Positions 17,932 through 26,404 are shown, numbered from the stretch's first letter. The stretch: DNA of 60,163 nt from Chitinophagaceae bacterium (GCA_023229465.1 JALNZE010000020.1:1-60163); one strand, 5' to 3'. The notes: generated by a model not told the origin, from the letters alone. A program made the numbers and translations.

Positions 17932-18003
17932 CCCCTGTGCCCTCTGTGTTGAAAAAACCCGCTATTACAGAGTAATCTTTTTTCAACACAGAGGGCACAG
18001 GGG
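17932..18003. repeat. 26 bp perfect inverted repeat
   Basis: The arm at 17932-17957 is the exact reverse complement of 17978-18003, with a 20-base loop. Each arm contains CTCTGTGTTGAAAAAA. The same 16 bases occur again at 22431-22446. No T tract follows on either side, so it is a REP-like or mobile hairpin more than a classical terminator. It separates the oxidoreductase gene from the quinoprotein gene on the minus strand and may attenuate read-through. Confidence 0.85.
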
Positions 18004-18032
18004 TTGGGAGTTTCACAGAGGGGGGGATTATA

Positions 18033-19226
18033 TTATTCAAGAACTTTCTCAATGATCTTGCCTGATTTTTTATTTTTCAGGATCAGTTTTTTGGCCCCGT
18101 AATGAGTCATCTCTTCCTTCACTAAATAATGATCGGCATCATATTCCACCAAATTACTTTCCTTACTCAGTCCGGTTTTACCTCTCCAGATATCCAGTTT
18201 AACGGGTTCCCATATTTTGGTTTTGGCAGAACGATAGGCAGCATCGAGTATGGCATTCACAACATAGCCATCATAAAAGGTTTCCCTGGGCGCTTCCCCT
18301 TTTTCCATGGCATTGAACATATCCATGAACATATGGTTATACCCGAGTTCATTCAGTTCATCACCCACCGGAAACAGCCAGCCTGTATTGCTTTCAGCTT
18401 TCTCTGCAATATAATCGCCCCCTTTTCCTGTAGTAAACATATCAAAACCGGTGCGTAAAAAACTATTGATCCAAATGGTTCCTTCTGTACCCATCACTTC
18501 ATCACGCAGATCCAATCCGCCCCGAAATGTCCAGCTTACTTCAAATTGCCCGATAGCTCCATTTTCATATTTTACTAATCCAATGGCATGATCCTCCGCC
18601 TCTATTGGTTTCACCTGCGTATCCGCCCAGCACATCACTTCAATGGGTTTAATGTCTTTACCGATATAGCTTCTGGTAATTTCCACACAATGGCATCCAA
18701 GATCGAGAATACAACCGCCACCTGCCTGCTCAATATCCCAGAACCAGTCGCTGTGCGGGCCGGGATGGGTTTCTCTTGATTTGGCCCATAATATCCTGCC
18801 CAGGGCCCCCTCTTTCACACTCTGGTTGGCTTTGATGAATTTGGGTGTATATACAAGATCCTCTAAATAGCCGTTAAAAATGCCGGCCTCTTCCACTGCC
18901 AGCAGCATCCGTTTAGCCTCTTCAGCATTACGGCCAAGTGGCTTGGTTGTCATAACCGCCTTTTTGTGTTTACAGCAAAGCATTACGGCTGTCTCATGCA
19001 GATTATTGGGTAAGGCTATACAAACAATATCTACTTCCGGGTGGGCAATGGCTTCTTCCATAATGGTGGTCCAATGGGCACAGGCATAATCATTGGCAAA
19101 TTTTTTGGCGCTTTCTTCTCTGCGCGAATAAATGCTGATCACTTTATCCCTGCTTCTGTAACCTTGCAGTGAGTCTGCATAAAACCGGCCGATAAATCCG
19201 GAGCCGAGCATGGCGATGTTTTTCAT
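18033..19226 (-). CDS. Gfo/Idh/MocA-family NAD(P)-dependent sugar oxidoreductase
   Basis: Start set at the ATG at 19226 (MKNIAMLGSGFIGRFYADSL). The open frame upstream to 19310 has no conserved features. It has 397 residues. The N-terminal Rossmann fold holds GSGFIG and IYSRREESAKKFA, then CIALPNNLHE and the MTTKPLGRNAEEA segment with the catalytic-type Lys-Pro. The C-terminal domain has GGGCILDLGCHCVEI, where the His is the usual catalytic or metal-near residue. Members oxidise or reduce sugar hydroxyls or handle 3-keto sugars. It lies 43 bp downstream of an MFS permease on the same strand. No signal peptide; cytoplasmic. Confidence 0.9.
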   Translation of the reverse strand: MKNIAMLGSGFIGRFYADSLQGYRSRDKVISIYSRREESAKKFANDYACAHWTTIMEEAIAHPEVDIVCIALPNNLHETAVMLCCKHKKAVMTTKPLGRNAEEAKRMLLAVEEAGIFNGYLEDLVYTPKFIKANQSVKEGALGRILWAKSRETHPGPHSDWFWDIEQAGGGCILDLGCHCVEITRSYIGKDIKPIEVMCWADTQVKPIEAEDHAIGLVKYENGAIGQFEVSWTFRGGLDLRDEVMGTEGTIWINSFLRTGFDMFTTGKGGDYIAEKAESNTGWLFPVGDELNELGYNHMFMDMFNAMEKGEAPRETFYDGYVVNAILDAAYRSAKTKIWEPVKLDIWRGKTGLSKESNLVEYDADHYLVKEEMTHYGAKKLILKNKKSGKIIEKVLE

Positions 19227-19269
19227 GTAATGGTTTGTTTTTATAGTTGAATTGTTATTATGTGAGTCG

Positions 19270-20463
19270 TTACGATTGACTAACAACCTTCTTTTCCTTA
19301 AAAAATACAATAAAATAGATCAACACCCCCAGTGCAATATATGCCGGCACATACCAGATATTTTGCCAGTTATGGGTGTTGTCTGTATTTTTATTCTGAT
19401 CAACAATATAGCCCGAAAACCAGGTGCCTATGAACATGCCTACGCCATAAGTAGCGAAAGTGAACAGACCCTGTGCCGCATTTTTTATTTTTTCACCTGC
19501 TTTTTTTTCTGTGTACATATAGCCTGTTACAAAAAAGAAATCATAACAGATGCCATGCAGGATAATACCACCGTATAACATCCAGCTATTGGCTTCCGCA
19601 TTTCCGTAGGCGAAACAGATATAACGTAGTATCCAGGCAGTCATACCCAGTAACAACATTTTCTTTACACCAATGCGGTTGAATAAAAAAGGGATGGCCA
19701 GTATAAAAACCGCTTCGGAAACCTGCCCTAATGTCATTTTACCCGCGGCATTTTCAAAATGGATCTCATTTAAAAAAGGATTGGCAAATCCATAATAAAA
19801 GGATAAGGGGATACAAACCAAAATGGCTGCTATGAAAAAAATCAGGTAGGGCCTTTCTTTAAATAATACAAAAGCTTCTGTACCCAGCGCCTTTGAAGCA
19901 TCTGCACTTTGTGCTTTGGGTGGTGTATTGGGAAGCATAAAACTCAGTAAACCCAGTACGCCCGAAACAGCCGATGCCATATAAAAAGTGGCGGAAGTTT
20001 TTTCAATACCCAGTTGGCCAATGAGCAGTCCGGCTATGATCCATCCCAAAGTTCCGAATACCCTGATCCATGGAAACTGCTTACCGGGGTCGGTCATCTG
20101 AGAAAAAGCTACACTGTTACTCAATGCAATTGTGGGCATATATAAGAGAGAATATAACAGTATTATCCAGTAAAAGGTATCACTGTCCTGGATTTTAGTG
20201 GCAAGGAACAATAAAAGGGCGCCCACCAGGTGTAATACCCCCATAATCCTTTGCGCGGCAAAAAAACGATCGGCAATTAATCCTACAAAAAAAGGGGATA
20301 TCATGGTAGCAATGGCCAAAGCGCCATAAGTGGCCCCTATCTCAATGCCGGTAGCATGCAGGTGTTCCACCATATACGTACCCATGGTAACATACCAGGC
20401 GCCCCAGATGAAATATTCAAGAAACATCATGGAGGCGAGTAATGAACCCGTTTTTGCTTTCAT
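19270..20463 (-). CDS. MFS permease of the nucleoside:H+ symporter type
   Basis: A 397-residue integral membrane protein with about 12 hydrophobic segments and the start MKAKTGSLLASMMFLEYFIWGAWYVTMGTYM. This is typical of the NupG/XapB (Nuc_H_symport) family. In Bacteroidota such proteins are often encoded with Gfo/Idh/MocA oxidoreductases and ThuA proteins and may carry sugars or keto-sugars instead of nucleosides (inference from context). It is the first gene of a minus-strand unit with the oxidoreductase downstream. The divergent intergenic region holds an AT-rich heptamer array at 20533-20575. Confidence 0.87.
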   Translation of the reverse strand: MKAKTGSLLASMMFLEYFIWGAWYVTMGTYMVEHLHATGIEIGATYGALAIATMISPFFVGLIADRFFAAQRIMGVLHLVGALLLFLATKIQDSDTFYWIILLYSLLYMPTIALSNSVAFSQMTDPGKQFPWIRVFGTLGWIIAGLLIGQLGIEKTSATFYMASAVSGVLGLLSFMLPNTPPKAQSADASKALGTEAFVLFKERPYLIFFIAAILVCIPLSFYYGFANPFLNEIHFENAAGKMTLGQVSEAVFILAIPFLFNRIGVKKMLLLGMTAWILRYICFAYGNAEANSWMLYGGIILHGICYDFFFVTGYMYTEKKAGEKIKNAAQGLFTFATYGVGMFIGTWFSGYIVDQNKNTDNTHNWQNIWYVPAYIALGVLIYFIVFFKEKKVVSQS

Positions 20464-20532
20464 AGGGTAATTGCGTTTTGGTTTTCTTTCCTTAGTTTTA
20501 GACAGTTGTTTGGCAAAGACTGAAAGTATGAA

Positions 20533-20575
20533 TAATTAATAATTAATAATTTAAAAATTAATAATTAAAAATTAT
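20533..20575. repeat. TAATTAA heptamer array, degenerate
   Basis: About six 7 bp units in register (TAATTAA, TAATTAA, TAATTTA, then AAATTAA, TAATTAA, AAATTAT) with one extra base between units 3 and 4. It lies in the divergent region before the YdjC-type gene. Confidence 0.65.
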
Positions 20576-20634
20576 TGCAGAGAGGTTGGAGGAATACTTT
20601 GCCTGCCTTTTTTTTGTTTGAAAATTTGATTACT

Positions 20635-21642
20635 ATGTATAAACGATTGCTGCTGCATTTTTTTGCCTGCATGATTACGATGAGCATTTCTGCTCAGACC
20701 CCGGAGCGTACTTACGCAGAAAAATTAGGCTATCCAAAAGGCGCCAAAGTGTTGATCTTACACGTTGATGATGTGGGTATGTCTTTCGACTCTAATGAAG
20801 GAACCATCAATGCCATCACCAAGGGAGTGGCCACTTCCTGCAGTGTAATGATGCCCTGCCCATGGGTACCCGCATTTGTGCATTATATGAAGGAACATCC
20901 GGGTATTGATGCCGGGTTACATTTAACCTTAACGGCTGAATGGAAGGGATATCGATGGGGACCATTATCGGGGAAAAATTCTACCCCTGGCCTGGTTGAT
21001 AAAGAAGGAGCCATGTGGTATAGTGTGCAGGATGTAGTGAACAATGCAACAGATGATGAAGTGGAAAAAGAAATCAGGGCCCAGTTGGAAAGGGCTCGTA
21101 GCATGGGTTTTGAGCCTACCCATTTTGATACGCACATGGGTACCTTATTAGCAACACCCGGATTTACACAGAAGTATGTGCAACTGGGTATTGAAAATCA
21201 TATCCCCGTTATGTTACCTGCCGGACATGCTACCCTAATCAAAGCGGATATGAACCCATCAGCATCACTGTTACTGCTATTGAGGACAGTGGGTAAAAAG
21301 CTTTGGGATGCAGGATTACCGGTATTAGATGATCTGCACAATACCAGTTATGACTGGAAGATAGCTGCTGACATGGCAAGTGACGATAAAAAAATACAGG
21401 AATACAAAACAAAAAAATTCATTGAAGGGGTACATTCACTACTGCCGGGCTTAACCATGATGATCATGCATTGTACGGCTACTACCGAAGTATTTCCCTA
21501 TATTTCGGATTCAGGTCCTGTGCGCAGGGGCGATATGCTGGCTATGATGGATCCGGCGCTAAAAAAAGCGATCCAGGAGGAAGGGATCATCTTAACTACC
21601 TGGCGTGAAGTAAATGAAAGAAGACAGAAAGTACAGAAATAA
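20635..21642 (+). CDS. Secreted YdjC/ChbG-like carbohydrate deacetylase
   Basis: Start set at the ATG at 20635 (MYKRLLLHFFACMITMSISAQT), which gives a proper Sec signal peptide; the frame is open from 20575. It has 335 residues. The metal-binding motifs of the YdjC family are present: LHVDDVGMS (Asp-Asp) near the start of the domain and THFDTHMG (HxDxH) in the middle. The conserved AGLHLTLTAEW and the C-terminal IMHCTATTE are also seen. ChbG removes the N-acetyl group from chitobiose phosphates, but this one is exported and has no phosphate context, so its substrate may differ. It is followed at 25 bp by a ThuA gene. Confidence 0.85.
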   Translation: MYKRLLLHFFACMITMSISAQTPERTYAEKLGYPKGAKVLILHVDDVGMSFDSNEGTINAITKGVATSCSVMMPCPWVPAFVHYMKEHPGIDAGLHLTLTAEWKGYRWGPLSGKNSTPGLVDKEGAMWYSVQDVVNNATDDEVEKEIRAQLERARSMGFEPTHFDTHMGTLLATPGFTQKYVQLGIENHIPVMLPAGHATLIKADMNPSASLLLLLRTVGKKLWDAGLPVLDDLHNTSYDWKIAADMASDDKKIQEYKTKKFIEGVHSLLPGLTMMIMHCTATTEVFPYISDSGPVRRGDMLAMMDPALKKAIQEEGIILTTWREVNERRQKVQK

Positions 21643-21667
21643 TACAATCAAGCTTAAAATAATTAGT

Positions 21668-22393
21668 ATGAAAAAATTAATGATCATCCTCTGCGTTACT
21701 TCTATCGCATTGCTGGCAGTTTCTTTTGTTTCAATAAAAAAAGCGCCCCATGTGTTGGTATATTCCAAAACAATGGGTTTTCACCATGCTTCTATCCCTG
21801 CCGGTATAGCGGCTATTCAGAAACTCGGACTGGAAAATAATTTTAAAGTAGATACCACAACAGATGCTTCTTATTTCTCCCCGGAGACACTAAAGAAGTA
21901 TGATGCGGTTATTTTTCTCAATACAACAGGTAATGTTTTGGATGATGCACAACAGGCTGTATTCGAAAAATACATTCAATCCGGTAAAGGATTTGTAGGT
22001 GTGCATGCGGCAACGGACACTGAATATGACTGGCCATGGTATAATCAATTGGTAGGCGCTTATTTTAAGAGCCACCCAAGGCAACAGGACGCGGTTTTAA
22101 CCATAACAGATCCTACGCATCTTTCTACCAAACACCTGCCCGCCACCTGGAAGCGGTATGATGAATGGTATAATTTCAAAAGTATTCAGCCCGGACTTAA
22201 CGTATTGATTACGATTGATGAGAAAAGTTATACCGGCGGAGAGAATGGCGAAACACACCCTATGGCATGGTACCATGATTTTGATGGCGGACGTGCTTTC
22301 TATACAGAATTCGGCCATACCGATGAATCCTATAAGGATCCATTCTACCTGCAGCATCTATTAGGCGGTATTCAATATGCCATCACCCAATAA
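21668..22393 (+). CDS. Secreted ThuA-like protein
   Basis: Start set at the ATG at 21668 (MKKLMIILCVTSIALLAVSFVS); the frame opens at 21614 inside the previous gene. It has 241 residues with an N-terminal signal or anchor helix. The ThuA fold, similar to class I glutamine amidotransferases, shows HVLVYSKTMGFHHASIPAGIAAI, YDAVIFLNTTGNVL, GFVGVHAATDTEYDW and HPMAWYHDFDGGRAFYTEFGHT. In rhizobia ThuA works with the Gfo/Idh/MocA protein ThuB in disaccharide catabolism through 3-keto sugars. The same two families occur here, which supports a keto-sugar route. It is exported, unlike rhizobial ThuA. Confidence 0.88.
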   Translation: MKKLMIILCVTSIALLAVSFVSIKKAPHVLVYSKTMGFHHASIPAGIAAIQKLGLENNFKVDTTTDASYFSPETLKKYDAVIFLNTTGNVLDDAQQAVFEKYIQSGKGFVGVHAATDTEYDWPWYNQLVGAYFKSHPRQQDAVLTITDPTHLSTKHLPATWKRYDEWYNFKSIQPGLNVLITIDEKSYTGGENGETHPMAWYHDFDGGRAFYTEFGHTDESYKDPFYLQHLLGGIQYAITQ

Positions 22394-22403
22394 TGAAATT
22401 TTT

Positions 22404-22447
22404 CTCTGTGGATCTCTGTGTCATCTGTTTCTCTGTGTTGAAAAAAA
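22404..22447. repeat. CTCTGTG repeat related to the inverted repeat at 17932
   Basis: Three CTCTGTG units (22404-22410, 22414-22420, 22431-22437), the last continuing as CTCTGTGTTGAAAAAA. That string is identical over 16 bases to both arms of the 17932-18003 hairpin. Here only one arm exists. It lies between the ThuA and GH130 genes. Confidence 0.7.
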
Positions 22448-22474
22448 TAATCAGTCAAAAAAAACTTTGACAGT

Positions 22475-23656
22475 ATGAACGCTATCCGAAAAATTTTCAT
22501 CCCTGTTTATTTCACCACAATTATCATTGCGCTGAGTAGTTGTAATCAGTTACAGCAACAGAAAGCTACCACTACCATTGATTCTACCACTACCTGGGCC
22601 ATGCTCTCTTTTGAAAAAGCAGACAGCGTTAACCCCGTATTGAGTCCGGGTAAGAATATGTTTATGGATCCTATCCTTAAAATGCAAATAGCCTGGGAGA
22701 AAAAAGACGTATTCAATCCCGCCATAGTAGTGAAAGAGGATAAAATATATATGCTGTATCGTGCCCAGGATATGGTAGGACTGCCCGGTGGCACTTCCCG
22801 TATTGGATTAGCTGAAAGCAATGATGGTTTTCATTTTACAAGAATGGCCCAACCCGTTTTTTATCCTGATAATGATGCCTATAAAAAATATGAATGGCAG
22901 GGTGGCTGCGAAGATCCGAGAGTAGTAGAAGACGGGAAGGGTACCTATTATATGACCTATACCGCGTATGATGGTAAAGTAGCCAGGTTGCTGGTGGCTA
23001 CGTCGAATGACCTGTTACACTGGACCAAATACGGACCGGTATTTGCAGATGCCTACCAGGGTAAATACCTCGACAAATGGTCAAAATCAGGAAGCATTGT
23101 TTCGCGATACCTGGATGGAAAAATTATCGCCACAAAAATAAATGGAAAGTACTGGATGTACTGGGGTGACCAGTTTATTTGGGCCGCAACTTCAGATGAC
23201 TTAATTCATTGGATACCTGTTGAGACAGGGGATGGTGAGCAACCTCCGGTTCCTTTAAAAGGGGAGGCCCTTAAAATGCCTGACCTGAAAATAGTTGTCG
23301 CTACCAGGAATAAAAAATTCGACAGTGACCTTGTAGAGCCCGGTCCACCCGCCATACTGACCGATCAGGGCATTCTGTTACTATACAATGGCCGCAACAT
23401 TCAATCAACAGGTGATAGCAGTTTGGCTGAGGGCACGTATGCAGCAGGACAGGTATTGATAGATAAAAATGATCCCACCAAAGTAATAAAACGACTGGAC
23501 AAAAATTTTATGCAACCCGATAAACCGTATGAATTAACCGGACAGGTAAACAGGGTTTGTTTTATAGAAGGCCTGGCACAATTCCAGAACAAGTGGTTCC
23601 TGTATTATGGAACGGCGGATTCGAAAATTGCGGTGGCGGTGAGGGGGATTAATTAA
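22475..23656 (+). CDS. Lipoprotein of glycoside hydrolase family 130
   Basis: A 393-residue lipoprotein (signal ending IIALSSC, Cys23) with a five-bladed propeller of the GH130 type. Motifs: FNPAIVVKEDKIYMLYRAQD, RIGLAESNDGFHF, GGCEDPRVVEDG (catalytic region), LVEPGPPAILTDQGILLLYNG and LYYGTADSKIAVAV. Family members are beta-mannoside phosphorylases or, in some subgroups, hydrolases. Export outside the cytoplasm, where phosphate is limiting, fits a hydrolase better (inference). It is downstream of the ThuA gene, separated by a CTCTGTG repeat. The stop codon lies inside a short TAATTAA heptamer array. Confidence 0.85.
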   Translation: MNAIRKIFIPVYFTTIIIALSSCNQLQQQKATTTIDSTTTWAMLSFEKADSVNPVLSPGKNMFMDPILKMQIAWEKKDVFNPAIVVKEDKIYMLYRAQDMVGLPGGTSRIGLAESNDGFHFTRMAQPVFYPDNDAYKKYEWQGGCEDPRVVEDGKGTYYMTYTAYDGKVARLLVATSNDLLHWTKYGPVFADAYQGKYLDKWSKSGSIVSRYLDGKIIATKINGKYWMYWGDQFIWAATSDDLIHWIPVETGDGEQPPVPLKGEALKMPDLKIVVATRNKKFDSDLVEPGPPAILTDQGILLLYNGRNIQSTGDSSLAEGTYAAGQVLIDKNDPTKVIKRLDKNFMQPDKPYELTGQVNRVCFIEGLAQFQNKWFLYYGTADSKIAVAVRGIN

Positions 23657-23663
23657 TAATTAA
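23650..23663. repeat. Two TAATTAA units over the GH130 stop codon
   Basis: TAATTAA at 23650-23656 and 23657-23663. The TAA stop codon of the GH130 gene is the last three bases of the first unit. Confidence 0.5.
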
Positions 23664-23669
23664 TTGGTG

Positions 23670-24842
23670 TTAAATTTTTTCCAGGGCCTGTAAAATATCC
23701 TTTAAAATATCATCCTTATGTTCAAGACCTACGCTGATCCGGATTAGGCCGGGGGTAATATTTACAGACTGCCTTTCCGCTTCTGATAATTTGGCATGGG
23801 TAGTACTGGCGGGGTGTGATGCAATGCTCCTGGTATCCCCGAGATTGGCAGTAAGAGAAAGCATTTGTAAGTTGTCCAGAAATTTTCTGCCCGCATCCAG
23901 TCCGCCTTTTAGTTCAAAGCAAACGATACCGCCGCCATTCTGCATTTGTTTTTTAGCGATGGCATAATTCGGATGACCGGGTAAGAAAGGATAACGTAAA
24001 GAAGCAATCCGGGCATGGTTTTCCAATGACTGTGCAATGAACAAAGCATTGCCTGCGTGGCGCTCCATGCGTACATCGAGCGTTTCCAGGCTCTTGCTCA
24101 ATACCCATGCATTAAAAGGCGATAAAGCCGGTCCGGTGCTTCTGCAGAACAAATAAATTTCTTTAATCAAATCCTTCCTGCCAACAACTATACCACCTAA
24201 TACACGACCCTGTCCATCCAGCCATTTGGTAGCAGAGTGAACAACCAGGTCGGCGCCAAAAGCGATAGGCTGTTGGTTTACAGGAGTGGCAAAGCAATTG
24301 TCTACATTAAAAATGATGCTATGTTTTTTAGCCAAGCAACCAATCATTTCCAGATCAAGTATATCCAGTCCCGGGTTGGTGGGTGTTTCCAGGTAAATCA
24401 TTTTAGTATTGGGCCTGATAGCTGCTTCCCACTCAGCTTCGGTTGCGTTTACGCCGATATAAGAATACTCAATTCCATACTTAGGTAAATATTTGGAGAT
24501 CACGGTATGGGTGCTTCCAAAAATAGCATTACAGGATAAAAGATGATCGCCCTGTTTTAACAGCGCCATGAACGATCCAAACACAGCGCTCATGCCTGAT
24601 GCGGTAGCATAACCGGCTTCCGCGCCTTCCATGGCACACATCTTATCAATCAATTCCTGTACACCGGGGTTGCTGAAGCGGCTGTATATATTATCATCCG
24701 TTTCATCCGCGAATGCGGCACGCATCTCTTCTGCATTATCAAAACAGAAACTGCTTGTCAGGAACATAGGCGTGGAATGTTCCATTTCATGGGTTCTGGG
24801 TGTTTGTATGCGGATGGCGTTGGTTTGAATATGTTCTGACAT
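23670..24842 (-). CDS. metZ: O-succinyl/acetylhomoserine sulfhydrylase (Cys/Met-metabolism PLP enzyme)
   Basis: A PLP-dependent enzyme of the cystathionine gamma-synthase superfamily, 390 residues. Conserved blocks: YSRFSNPGVQELIDKMCAMEGAEAGYATASGMSA (54-88), YLETPTNPGLDI (150-161), the aldimine Lys206 in VVHSATKWLDGQG and the C-terminal RISVGLEHKDDI. Such enzymes make homocysteine from an activated homoserine and sulfide, or cystathionine from cysteine. The divergent neighbour is metX, which activates homoserine, so direct sulfhydrylation is likely. Members with this length and these motifs are usually annotated MetZ; the exact acyl group and thiol donor cannot be read from sequence. Confidence 0.85.
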   Translation of the reverse strand: MSEHIQTNAIRIQTPRTHEMEHSTPMFLTSSFCFDNAEEMRAAFADETDDNIYSRFSNPGVQELIDKMCAMEGAEAGYATASGMSAVFGSFMALLKQGDHLLSCNAIFGSTHTVISKYLPKYGIEYSYIGVNATEAEWEAAIRPNTKMIYLETPTNPGLDILDLEMIGCLAKKHSIIFNVDNCFATPVNQQPIAFGADLVVHSATKWLDGQGRVLGGIVVGRKDLIKEIYLFCRSTGPALSPFNAWVLSKSLETLDVRMERHAGNALFIAQSLENHARIASLRYPFLPGHPNYAIAKKQMQNGGGIVCFELKGGLDAGRKFLDNLQMLSLTANLGDTRSIASHPASTTHAKLSEAERQSVNITPGLIRISVGLEHKDDILKDILQALEKI

Positions 24843-24863
24843 GTATTTTGTTTTAATTGTTAA

Positions 24864-25022
24864 TTAGTTGATGACTTCTACCTCCTGTTCAATGGAACAA
24901 CCTGCTGCCGGCATTGGCCCGCCTATGCCTTCTATTGCGTCCATCCAAAGCGAATGACCGTTAGTATTGGTGGCTCCAAAGGCATAGTCATCGTCTACCC
25001 GGTTGATCTCAATTCTGGTCAT
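24864..25022 (-). pseudogene. 52-codon frame resembling the N-terminus of an OsmC-family protein
   Basis: An ATG at 25022 opens a 52-residue frame (MTRIEINRVDDDYAFGATNT..., with NTNGHSLWMDAIEGIGGP). The pattern of strand, ATNxxGxxxxMDA and GIGGP resembles the first 40 residues of Bacteroidota OsmC/OhrA peroxidase-like proteins. Those continue for about 90 more residues, with the redox Cys in an LMALGGC-type helix. Here the frame stops 21 bp before metZ, so the catalytic part is absent. It is either a deletion remnant or a small protein of its own. Recognition rests on a short stretch, so confidence is low. Confidence 0.4.
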
Positions 25023-25089
25023 TTTAAAGATTTATGCAAATGTAATTTATCCATACCCTTATTTTGCTACTGAAAGCGGAATAATAAGT

Positions 25090-26112
25090 ATGAAATTTTT
25101 TGATCATCAGCAGGACTTTAGTTTAGAAAGCGGAACCATGTTACCGGGTTTGTGTATTGCCTATGATACCTATGGCCAATTGAATGCTGCCAAAGATAAT
25201 GTGGTATGGGTGTGTCATGCACTTACGGCCAGTTCCGATGCAGCGGATTGGTGGAAGGGATTGATTGGTGAGGGATGTTTGATCAACCCTGAAAAATATT
25301 TTATTGTTTGTGCTAATATGCCGGGTTCCTGTTATGGTTCTACAGGGCCCGTTAGTAATAATCCCCAAACAAATCAACCCTATTATTCCAGTTTTCCACT
25401 GGTTACTATCCGCGATATGGTATCGGCTTTTATTCTACTGCGTAAGCATTTGGGTATTGATAAAATTGCATTGCTCATGGGGGGCAGCATGGGGGGGTAC
25501 CAGGTTTTGGAATGGACGGTGATGGAGAAAGAGGTGATAGAAAATCAATTCCTGATTGCCACTTCACCTTCTGAAAGCGCCTGGGGCGTGGCAGTGCATA
25601 CGGCACAAAGATTAGCCATTGAAGCTGATAACAGTTGGCTTGATCATAGCGCCACGGCCGGGGCCAAAGGATTGAAAGCGGCAAGGGCCATAGGCATGCT
25701 TACCTATCGTAACTATAATACTTTCCAGGAAAAACAAACAGATCCTGATCCGGAAAAAACAGATGATTTTAAAGCTTCATCGTATTTGAATTACCAGGGC
25801 GATAAACTGGTGAAACGATTTAACGCGTTTAGTTACTGGTTGCTTACGAAAGCGATGGATAGCCATCATTTAGGCAGGGGAAGGGGCGGTGACCTGATTA
25901 AAGTTTTACAATCCATTCAACAACCTACTTTCATTATGGGTATCCGAAGCGATATTTTATGTCCGCTGGACGAGCAGCGTTTTATGGCAGAACATATACC
26001 TAATGCCAAATTGATAGAAATTGATTCTGCTTTTGGGCATGATGGTTTTATCATTGAAACGGCACAGATATCCCGGTTTCTGGGAGAATGGTTGCAAACC
26101 AATAAACGATAA
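25090..26112 (+). CDS. metX: Homoserine O-acyltransferase MetX
   Basis: Transfers an acetyl (or succinyl) group to homoserine, the committed step of methionine synthesis. Start set at the ATG at 25090 (MKFFDHQQDFSLESGTMLPG); the frame is open from 25003. It has 340 residues. Alpha/beta-hydrolase fold: VVWVCHALTASSDAADWW, the nucleophile elbow LLMGGSMGGYQVLEW (Ser133), the family signature ARAIGMLTYRNY, and the Asp and His of the triad in IRSDILCPLDEQ and FGHDGFIIE. It diverges from the sulfhydrylase gene. The last codons lie in a 15 bp tandem repeat (26099-26128). Confidence 0.92.
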   Translation: MKFFDHQQDFSLESGTMLPGLCIAYDTYGQLNAAKDNVVWVCHALTASSDAADWWKGLIGEGCLINPEKYFIVCANMPGSCYGSTGPVSNNPQTNQPYYSSFPLVTIRDMVSAFILLRKHLGIDKIALLMGGSMGGYQVLEWTVMEKEVIENQFLIATSPSESAWGVAVHTAQRLAIEADNSWLDHSATAGAKGLKAARAIGMLTYRNYNTFQEKQTDPDPEKTDDFKASSYLNYQGDKLVKRFNAFSYWLLTKAMDSHHLGRGRGGDLIKVLQSIQQPTFIMGIRSDILCPLDEQRFMAEHIPNAKLIEIDSAFGHDGFIIETAQISRFLGEWLQTNKR

Positions 26113-26144
26113 ACCAATAAACGATAAACCAATAAACCAATCAA
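26099..26144. repeat. 15 bp tandem repeat at the end of metX
   Basis: CCAATAAACGATAAA occurs twice in direct succession (26099-26113, 26114-26128), followed by two degenerate 8 bp pieces, CCAATAAA and CCAATCAA. It covers the last codons and stop of metX and ends 5 bp before the next start codon. Confidence 0.8.
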
Positions 26145-26149
26145 CCAAA

Positions 26150-26326
26150 ATGGGCATCTGGAAACAACTATCCGAATACCTCTACCTCAAAAAAAGAGAT
26201 CCCAATGAGCCACGTACCAGGTGGATGAAGTATATGCATGGTATGAACCGGCTTTCGATTCTTATGTTTTTGGTGGTATTGTTAATAATACTCTTCAAGC
26301 GGTTGATACTACCGCTATTCAGATAA
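26150..26326 (+). CDS. Small single-span membrane protein
   Basis: A 58-residue protein starting at the ATG at 26150 (MGIWKQLSEYLYLKKRDPNEPRTRWMKYMHGMNR) with one transmembrane helix (about 35-55, ISILMFLVVLLIILFKRLIL-like) and a short positively charged end. The frame runs back to 26021 through the metX end and the 15 bp repeat, which is clearly not coding in this frame. The N-terminal half is strongly patterned, and I recall a small Bacteroidota family of this appearance (possibly DUF6728, unverified). Function unknown. Confidence 0.7.
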   Translation: MGIWKQLSEYLYLKKRDPNEPRTRWMKYMHGMNRLSILMFLVVLLIILFKRLILPLFR

Positions 26327-26404
26327 TGCATGCTGTTATTGCTGATCTGCTATCGCCTGTTAACTGATTCGGGGTATGGGGTATCATCCACAGGTACTGA
26401 TACA

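Noticed and set aside
17932..18003. Rho-independent terminator
   Set aside because: The A and T runs are inside the arms facing the loop and no T tract follows the stem on either strand.
26021..26149. N-terminal extension of the small membrane protein
   Set aside because: It lies inside metX and the 15 bp repeat; the ATG at 26150 begins the plausible protein.
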